From positions 1 through 7,717 of the forward strand of contig PXQL01000097.1 of assembly GCA_003021335.1 (NCBI GenBank): DNA of 7,717 nucleotides, written 5' to 3'. Source of the DNA: Halobacteriales archaeon QH_10_67_13. Lineage in GTDB: Archaea > Halobacteriota > Halobacteria > Halobacteriales > Haloarculaceae. The translations under genes and the position numbers were made by a program. Within the stretch, counting starts at the first letter, position 1. Each line of letters opens with the position of its first letter. Positions 5,736-7,717 of the stretch are shown here, piece by piece. The notes under the pieces are model-generated. The model worked only from the letters and a program-made list of their open reading frames with translations. It searched no databases and was not told where the DNA came from.

Positions 5736-6764
5736 ATGCGCCGGGTCATCGCCGAGCGCTCGCTTTCCGAGACGGCGGTAAACGAGGAGAGCGCTCTCGG
5801 GCTGTACCGCGAGCTGGTCCGCGTCCGCCGGTTCGACGAGCGGGCGCTCTCGCTGCAGCGCCGGGGGGGGATGAGCAGCTACCCCAGCTACCGCGGCCAG
5901 GGGGCCTCCCAGGTCGGCGCGGCGAGCGCGCTCACGGCCGAGGACTGGCTGTTTCCGACCTACCGGTCGAACGCGCTCCAGATCGCCCGCGGCGTCCCGA
6001 TGAGCGACGTTCTGTTGTTCCGGCGCGGACACCCGGAGTTTAGCTCGGACCACAACCTGCCCGTGTTCCCGCAGGCGGTCCCGATCGCGACCCAGCTGCC
6101 CCACGCCGTCGGCGCCGGAATGGCGGCTGCCTACCGTGGGGCCGACCACGCCGTGCTCGCCTACCTCGGAGACGGCGCGACCTCGGAGGGGGATTTCCAC
6201 GAGGCGATGAACTTCGCGGGGGTGTTCGACGCGCCGGTGGTGTTTTTCTGTGAGAACAACGGCTGGGCGATCTCGACCCCGCGGGAGCGCCAGACCGCGA
6301 GCGCGACGCTCGCCCAGAAGGCCCGTGCCTACGGCTTCGAGGGTGTCCGGGTCGACGGGATGGATCCGATCGCCGTCCGCCGGACCGTCGCCGACGCGCT
6401 CGGGGACGCCCGCGAGGGAACTCCCGTGTTCGTCGAGAGTCTCACGAACCGCCAGGGGGCTCACACCACCAGCGACGACCCCTCGCGGTACCGCCACCGC
6501 GGCCCGGAGCTACCCGACTGGCGGACAGCCGACCCGCTCGAGCGGTTCGAGACGTACTTGCGCGAGGCCGGCGTCCTCGACGACGAGCTGATCGCGACCG
6601 TCGAGGCCGAGACAGAACGCGAACTCGACCGGGCGGTCGAGCGCGCCGAGGCCGTACCCGATCCCGACCCCGAAGAGCTATTCGAGCCGGTCTTTGCCGA
6701 GGTGACGGCGCCGCTTGCCGAGCAACGCCGGCAGCTCCGCTCGCGCGAGATAGATGATCGGTAG
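5736..6764 (+). CDS. 2-oxoacid dehydrogenase E1 component, alpha subunit
   Basis: This 342-aa protein is the ThDP-binding alpha subunit of a heterotetrameric E1, which decarboxylates a 2-oxoacid and transfers the acyl group to lipoyl-E2. The ThDP/Mg motif is intact: GDG (145-147) followed by ENN (173-175) in LGDGATSEGDFHEAMNF...FFCENNGWAIS. TQLPHAVGAGMAAAYRG (119-135) and the active-site loop HTTSDDPSRYR (243-253) are also typical; the SDD-x2-YR form is closest to branched-chain and Gram-positive-type PDH alpha subunits. At 75-80 it reads TYRSNA, where many family members have YRE or YRD. Length is near the usual 330-370 aa. No E1-beta, E2 or E3 gene is adjacent: the next gene downstream is convergent, after 20 nt. 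The gene is thus an orphan that must use a beta subunit encoded elsewhere, or have changed its role. Substrate (pyruvate, branched-chain 2-oxoacid or acetoin) cannot be told, so I give no symbol. Confidence 0.9.
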   Translation: MRRVIAERSLSETAVNEESALGLYRELVRVRRFDERALSLQRRGGMSSYPSYRGQGASQVGAASALTAEDWLFPTYRSNALQIARGVPMSDVLLFRRGHPEFSSDHNLPVFPQAVPIATQLPHAVGAGMAAAYRGADHAVLAYLGDGATSEGDFHEAMNFAGVFDAPVVFFCENNGWAISTPRERQTASATLAQKARAYGFEGVRVDGMDPIAVRRTVADALGDAREGTPVFVESLTNRQGAHTTSDDPSRYRHRGPELPDWRTADPLERFETYLREAGVLDDELIATVEAETERELDRAVERAEAVPDPDPEELFEPVFAEVTAPLAEQRRQLRSREIDDR

Positions 6765-6773
6765 CCTGATTCC

Positions 6774-6786
6774 GAGCCGGCGGCTC
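6774..6786. repeat. Short palindrome in the E1-alpha/DUF convergent gap
   Basis: GAGCCG-G-CGGCTC is a perfect 6-bp inverted repeat about one base; as a hairpin it would have a 5-bp stem and a GGC loop. It fills the end of the 20-nt gap and includes two bases of the minus-strand stop codon. It could mark both 3' ends, but it is short and lacks a T-run. Confidence 0.28.
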
Positions 6787-7372
6787 AGATGAACTCGTTG
6801 TTGCGCCAGTCGACACCGCTGTCCTCGCCGTCGCCGGCCGGGTCCTCGGTGACCGCCACGGAGGCCGGCTGCCGGTCGCCGTCGACGATCCGGACGGCCT
6901 CGAGCGTGCCGTCCGTAGCGGCGACGGCCGTGAGGACGCCCTTCTCGGAGCGTTCGGCGATCTCACACAACACCTCGAACATCTCGTACTGGAGGGCGGT
7001 GTTTTGCAACACCGTCTCCCGGTCGCCTTTCAGACACGCGTACTCGACGAGTTCGGACTCGATTTCCTCCTCTTCGTCGTCGAAGCTTCCCCACTTCGGT
7101 CGCGTGTTGCTTCGGGGCGGCTTGCCGGGTTCGGTCTCGGGCTCGTCCTCGTAGACGCGGTTCTCGGTGACGCTCGCCTTGAGCTGTGCCGTCGGGGTGT
7201 ACTTGCCGATGCTGTCGTCATCGGAGATCGCCCGGATGATCAGCGTGTTGTTGCGCCGGGTCAACTCGATGTCGGCGACTCCCTCCGGCAGCAACGGGTC
7301 CTCGAGGTACTCCCGGAGATCCTCAAGCGGCAGTTCGAGTGTCGAGTGGAGTTTGTATACGCGGCCGGTCAT
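6785..7372 (-). CDS. Conserved haloarchaeal protein of unknown function
   Basis: This is a 195-aa soluble acidic protein with no known catalytic motif. It has a probable beta-rich N-terminal part beginning MTGRVYKLHSTLELPLEDLR, with ELTRRNNTLIIRAI (36-49) and KYTPTAQLKASVTENRVYE (57-75). Next comes a Pro- and acid-rich linker (about 76-106, including EEEEIESE), then a likely helical stretch from LVEYACLKGDRETVLQ (108-123) to about 143, another beta-like segment (146-175) and the tail VDWRNNEFI. The sequence looks like a haloarchaea-specific DUF I have seen before, possibly DUF7110, but I cannot confirm the number. The in-frame GTG at 7456 would add 28 residues that read through the AT-rich promoter DNA, so I prefer the ATG at 7372. 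There is no membrane span or signal peptide. The gene diverges from deoC over a dyad-bearing region and converges on E1-alpha. I do not assign a function. Confidence 0.8.
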   Translation of the reverse strand: MTGRVYKLHSTLELPLEDLREYLEDPLLPEGVADIELTRRNNTLIIRAISDDDSIGKYTPTAQLKASVTENRVYEDEPETEPGKPPRSNTRPKWGSFDDEEEEIESELVEYACLKGDRETVLQNTALQYEMFEVLCEIAERSEKGVLTAVAATDGTLEAVRIVDGDRQPASVAVTEDPAGDGEDSGVDWRNNEFI

Positions 7373-7415
7373 AGTTTGGGAACTGGGGAAGACGACCGTT
7401 TTCCGCTCACACCAG

Positions 7416-7426
7416 TTAGTAATAAG
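7416..7426 (-). promoter_or_regulatory. AT-rich TATA-like element for the unknown-function gene
   Basis: The minus strand reads CTTATTACTAA, ending 43 nt before the ATG at 7372. If it is the TATA box, the mRNA would have a leader of roughly 15-20 nt without an SD, unlike the other promoters here. The dyad at 7429-7454 lies immediately upstream of it. A second AT-rich tract inside the dyad (TTTATGTAT on this strand) is an alternative. Confidence 0.38.
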
Positions 7427-7428
7427 TA

Positions 7429-7454
7429 GGTGCCCCATACATAAATGGGCTACC
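7429..7454. promoter_or_regulatory. 26-bp dyad, operator-like, between the unknown-function gene and deoC
   Basis: Ten-base arms GGTGCCCCAT (7429-7438) and ATGGGCTACC (7445-7454) flank ACATAA. The arms match as inverted repeats at 8 of 10 positions, with a perfect inner core CCCAT/ATGGG. It abuts the AT-rich element of the minus-strand gene and lies 35 bp upstream of the deoC TATA-like box. Size and symmetry suit a dimeric helix-turn-helix regulator; this role is inference. Confidence 0.45.
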
Positions 7455-7489
7455 ATTCGCCATCGGACGACTCGCCGTCTCGGGGCGGG

Positions 7490-7497
7490 TTTTTATC
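7490..7497 (+). promoter_or_regulatory. TATA-like box for deoC
   Basis: TTTTTATC ends exactly 25 nt before the deoC ATG and is one of the most AT-rich octamers in the window. The spacing fits a transcript starting at or within a few bases of the start codon. Confidence 0.55.
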
Positions 7498-7516
7498 AGC
7501 GCGGTCGGCGTTAGTC

Positions 7517-7522
7517 GGGAGG
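7517..7522 (+). promoter_or_regulatory. GGGAGG directly abutting the deoC start codon
   Basis: GGGAGG would pair with the 16S anti-SD, but it touches the ATG with no spacer, where an SD should not work normally. With the TATA-like box placed for a leaderless start, most of this run may not even be transcribed. It is probably coincidental. I see no better start codon in frame just downstream. Confidence 0.25.
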
Positions 7523-7717
7523 ATGTCACTCGCAGGCCGGATCCAACACACCGAGGTATCGCCGACCGCAGACCGCGACCGGATCGTCGAGGTTCTTGAG
7601 GAGTGTCGCACCCACGGGTTCGACGGCGCGATGGTCCAGCCCTGTTGGGTGCCCCTCGCGGCCGACCGGCTGGCCGACACCGACGTGTCGGTCTGTACGG
7701 CCGTCGGCTACCCGATT
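7523..7717 (+). CDS. deoC: Deoxyribose-phosphate aldolase DeoC (C-terminus beyond window)
   Basis: The first 65 residues are visible; the right edge cuts the gene, and the family is usually 210-260 aa. DeoC cleaves 2-deoxyribose 5-phosphate to glyceraldehyde 3-phosphate and acetaldehyde in deoxynucleoside catabolism. The visible part has the early TIM-barrel signatures: RIQHTEVSPTADRDRI (6-21), GFDGAMVQPCWVPLAADRL (32-50) and VCTAVGYP (57-64). The catalytic lysines would lie beyond the window. Most DeoC proteins read DHT and NPxYVP, where this one reads QHT and QPCWVP, so it may be a divergent haloarchaeal branch. The ATG at 7523 is supported by TTTTTATC 25 nt upstream. The gene diverges from the unknown-function gene and may share a regulatory dyad with it. 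Genes downstream cannot be seen. Confidence 0.87.
   Translation, partial: MSLAGRIQHTEVSPTADRDRIVEVLEECRTHGFDGAMVQPCWVPLAADRLADTDVSVCTAVGYPI

Noticed and set aside
5724..6497. 257-codon open frame antisense to E1-alpha
   Set aside because: It is a low-complexity Arg/Val/Gly-rich frame mirrored from the GC3 bias of a clearly real gene, with no domain resemblance.
7373..7456. N-terminal extension of the unknown-function gene to GTG 7456
   Set aside because: The 28 residues would translate the AT-rich promoter and dyad DNA, and the family-like start is MTGRVYKLHSTLELP.

Overview
The window comes from a haloarchaeon. It is very GC-rich, its proteins carry many Asp and Glu residues, and the gene set is archaeal: KEOPS subunit Cgi121, the repair helicase Hel308, an archaeal/eukaryotic-type tryptophanyl-tRNA synthetase and an Orc1/Cdc6 protein. 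Several genes have an AT-rich TATA-like box 22-25 nt before the start codon, as expected for the leaderless transcripts common in haloarchaea. I cannot assign a genus.

Layout. From 1 to 3887 on the minus strand, and read right to left, lie trpS, hel308 and cgi121. hel308 follows trpS after 50 nt, and cgi121 (cut by the window edge) overlaps the hel308 stop codon. From 4123 to 4474 on the plus strand is a small ferredoxin-like gene whose second cluster cysteine is Met, followed 7 nt later by a 29-residue membrane peptide ORF. A GC-rich hairpin separates these from a convergent orc1/cdc6 gene (minus, 4508-5635). cdc6 diverges from a stand-alone 2-oxoacid dehydrogenase E1-alpha gene (plus, 5736-6764) across a 100-nt region with two TATA-like boxes and a dyad between them. 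After E1-alpha comes a convergent, conserved-looking haloarchaeal gene of unknown function (minus, 6785-7372). It diverges from deoC (plus, 7523 to the window end) across 150 nt that hold a 26-bp dyad.

Most genes are housekeeping: tRNA charging, t6A modification, fork repair, replication initiation and deoxynucleoside breakdown. I see no CRISPR array, insertion sequence, rRNA, tRNA or prophage. The points that best repay a second look are the Met-substituted ferredoxin with its micropeptide partner, the two operator-like dyads in divergent promoter regions, the PCNA-binding-like tail of Hel308, the orphan E1-alpha, and the non-canonical ATPase motifs of the Orc protein.
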